Assembly (NCBI GenBank): GCA_030149685.1
Contig: JASLGI010000081.1
Span: forward strand, 1 to 8,751
Direction of reading: 5' to 3'
DNA: 8,751 nt
From: Bacillaceae bacterium
GTDB taxonomy: Bacteria > Bacillota > Bacilli > Bacillales_A > Planococcaceae
The translations under genes and the position numbers were made by a program. The notes beneath the pieces are model-generated. The model had not been told where the DNA came from and searched no databases. It worked only from the letters and a program-made list of their open reading frames with translations. Below, in pieces: positions 6,851-8,751 of this stretch. The stretch's first letter is position 1, and the number at the start of each line of letters is the position of its first letter.

Positions 6851-8751
6851 TTACGGTAATATAATTTGTCCGTTTTTAATTAAATCTTCGATCGTAATCT
6901 TTTGATCGAATTCCCCTTTTAATGTGATTAAATCAGCTGTTTCATAGTCTTTCCCAAGACCGTCACGGTCGATTTGGATCGTTATACCTTCGTCTTCATG
7001 TTTTACTTTTAAATAGTTTGCAATTGTTTTTTCATTTAAATCTTTTGCTTTAAACATCGCACGTAAGTCAATGCGGTCCGCATCTTCTACTGTGTCTACT
7101 CCGCCGTATGTGAAGTCTACCCATGTGCTATGTTTGTGTCCAGCGAGGTTATCCTCATCGTCAAACACTTGATAAATTAATGTGTCTGAACCTTTTCCAG
7201 TTGTAAATTCAACTTGTTGTTGCTGCTTTAAAATCAAGTCGTTATTTTCTGTTGATTGATCTAACTCGCCGATTTTAATTTCTAACTTAGCTGTTGCTGT
7301 ATTTCCTGATGGGTGAACGAGCATATATTCGAATACTTCTGTTTGACCGACTGATTCTATACGGTTATACGGTTTGTACGTATAATCACCGTTCGTTTCG
7401 ATTTCAAGAACTCCGTAATCTCCTGCCAATACAGTTAATTCACTCTCTCGTTTGTTACGGATATTCATTTCGATTCGTTTAAATGCTTTTACATCACCTG
7501 CTTGTAAATACATTGCATTGTCGGAAGTCTCGTCTTTATGAAGAACTCGATCAACGTGTTTAGCGATTTCCCCTTGCTTATCTCGTACAAAATGTCCTCG
7601 GTCATCTACTTCGAATGTTAAGTAACGAAGTGCATCATCTACCATGACATCATAGCCTTTTACGTAAAGGAGTGTTTTGTCATGTTGCTTTTCATCTGCC
7701 CCTAAGTAGTTGCCTTCAAGTGTACGTAAGTTACCTGACACTTCTTTCGCTCCGCTATATGGAAGTGAATATTCTCCCCATGAAGTAGAAACGACTTCAA
7801 TGTTTCGAATGTACACACGTGGTGTGTTTCCTTCAATACTTGCTTTCGCTTCGACGCGATACGTACCTTTCGGTAACCCTGTGACACGATACTCTGGTGA
7901 TGCATCCCAATCGTTATTGATGACAGATTTTTTCCATTCATGTGCGACTTCTCCAGTGTCAACGTTGACAACTTTCACGTCCATTTCCATATTTTCTTTT
8001 CCGCTTTTCGATAATTCAAATGATAATTCACTATCAGTATCTTGTACGGTAAATTCGTTTGAACGGAAAGTATGGTCTTCTACTCTGCTTGTTCGTTGAT
8101 CAGAGGGGGCTGCTGTCACAACATTGTTTACAGGGTTGACTTGAATCGTCGTTTGTTTTTTGTCATCGGCAGCTTCAACAATTTTTGATTCTTTATTATT
8201 GTCAGCCCATGCGATCGTGTCATGGTCGAGTAAAATACGTAGTGTTCCTTCGTCTGAAGTACCATTTTTCGTATTTTTCGCATGAATTTTGAATTCTTCG
8301 TATTGACCAATATTTTGGCGTTTACTCTCAGGTGCGTAACGATACGTTCCGTCACGCTTTACGTATAGCTTTCCGTATTTTCCTTGAATTTCCGTTTCTC
8401 CGTCAATCGCAAGTGGATGTGTTAAGTTCTCATGGACACCACCTGTCACTGCTTCAATGATTGAAGCCTCAGGATCTTGTCCTTTCGTTGCTCCTTCTTT
8501 CTCGAAGAAGTTTCCTTTAACCACTGCATCTTCAGCTGAATGCGTGTAGTCGTAAATCGTCGCCTCTCGAATATCGAATGGAATACCCGCTGCGAGTGAA
8601 ATACCTGCTGACGGTTCTAGTAAAAGAATGTACTTTCCTTCTTCTAACATACCGACATCAATGTACGTTGGAATTGGAATACCGAGTAATGTTCCAACTC
8701 CTCCTGCACGTGTTGCAATTTTCTTATAGTCTCCGTTTGGTAATTCTTTAT
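6851..8751 (-). CDS. Large Bap-like surface protein, C-terminal 632 residues (5' end outside window)
   Basis: The frame is open to the window edge, so this is the 3' end of a larger gene; the first Met in the window (8650) is not a credible start. Counting from that Met, a VCBS/cadherin-like unit lies at about 43-142 (VKGNFFEKEG, then IQGKYGKLYVKRDGTYRYAP and DEGTLRILL). An immunoglobulin-like domain lies at about 185-290 (LPKGTYRVEAKASIEG). A second VCBS-like unit lies at about 303-462 (VSGNLRTLEG, then LAGDYGVLEIETNGDYTYKP and TATAKLEIKIG). The terminal domain, about 484-598, has GKGSDTLIYQVFDD, DTVEDADRIDLRAMF, IANYLKVK, IQIDRDGLGKDYE and LITLKG, close to the C-terminal type I secretion target domain of Gram-negative giant adhesins such as Acinetobacter Bap. 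There is no LPXTG, sorting helix or visible membrane anchor. A role in adhesion or biofilm matrix is inferred. No codon break was seen. Confidence 0.85.
   Translation of the reverse strand, partial: KELPNGDYKKIATRAGGVGTLLGIPIPTYIDVGMLEEGKYILLLEPSAGISLAAGIPFDIREATIYDYTHSAEDAVVKGNFFEKEGATKGQDPEASIIEAVTGGVHENLTHPLAIDGETEIQGKYGKLYVKRDGTYRYAPESKRQNIGQYEEFKIHAKNTKNGTSDEGTLRILLDHDTIAWADNNKESKIVEAADDKKQTTIQVNPVNNVVTAAPSDQRTSRVEDHTFRSNEFTVQDTDSELSFELSKSGKENMEMDVKVVNVDTGEVAHEWKKSVINNDWDASPEYRVTGLPKGTYRVEAKASIEGNTPRVYIRNIEVVSTSWGEYSLPYSGAKEVSGNLRTLEGNYLGADEKQHDKTLLYVKGYDVMVDDALRYLTFEVDDRGHFVRDKQGEIAKHVDRVLHKDETSDNAMYLQAGDVKAFKRIEMNIRNKRESELTVLAGDYGVLEIETNGDYTYKPYNRIESVGQTEVFEYMLVHPSGNTATAKLEIKIGELDQSTENNDLILKQQQQVEFTTGKGSDTLIYQVFDDEDNLAGHKHSTWVDFTYGGVDTVEDADRIDLRAMFKAKDLNEKTIANYLKVKHEDEGITIQIDRDGLGKDYETADLITLKGEFDQKITIEDLIKNGQIILP

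Noticed and set aside
7702..8355. Open frames opposite or out of frame with the large surface protein (both strands)
   Set aside because: They have no ribosome binding sites, their sequences are not protein-like, and they sit within a well-supported coding frame.

Overview
The window looks like a chromosomal piece of an AT-rich Gram-positive bacterium, probably of the order Bacillales. The grounds are strong AAGGAGG-type ribosome binding sites with ATG, GTG and TTG starts, hairpin terminators shared by converging genes, TrpB/TrpA proteins of Firmicute type, a zinc-ribbon/DUF4352 membrane protein, Ltp-type repeats, and copies of a sequence identical to the XerD half of the Bacillus/Staphylococcus dif site (as I remember that sequence). 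No genus can be assigned by reading alone.

Layout. (1) Positions 1-1905: the 3' end of a tryptophan operon, trpB then trpA with an ATGA overlap, closed by a 15-bp-stem terminator shared with the converging gene at 1915-2580. (2) 1915-4160: a zinc-ribbon/DUF4352 single-pass membrane protein (minus), then two plus-strand genes. The first is an unrecognised 181-residue protein with a faint PD-(D/E)XK nuclease-like pattern, a good sigma-A promoter and an exceptionally strong Shine-Dalgarno. The second is a membrane-anchored protein with three 50-residue Ltp repeats, a type known from superinfection exclusion. (3) 4160-6129: a complete tyrosine recombinase (minus), then a divergent 186-residue protein of unknown function. 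The gap between them carries three inverted-repeat or dif-like elements. (4) 6130-6850: about 700 bases of very AT-rich sequence with no convincing gene, holding two more dif-like copies, a perfect 21-bp-stem palindrome, a Fur-like palindrome and a terminator. (5) 6851-8751: the 3' part of a very large Bap-like surface protein (minus). Its C-terminus resembles the type I secretion target domain of Gram-negative giant adhesins and has no LPXTG anchor.

How the parts may work together. Segment 2741-6129 reads as an accessory island between housekeeping trp genes and an adhesin. The most unusual signal is a 24-bp sequence beside the recombinase (5341-5364) with a 23/24 inverted match at 6748-6771 and a 14-bp direct partial copy at 6298-6311. 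Each copy contains the dif XerD arm, and together they bracket the unknown gene at 5527-6087. This suggests a small module mobilised or inverted by the adjacent recombinase or by host XerC/XerD. The link is inferred from position and similarity and is not demonstrated.
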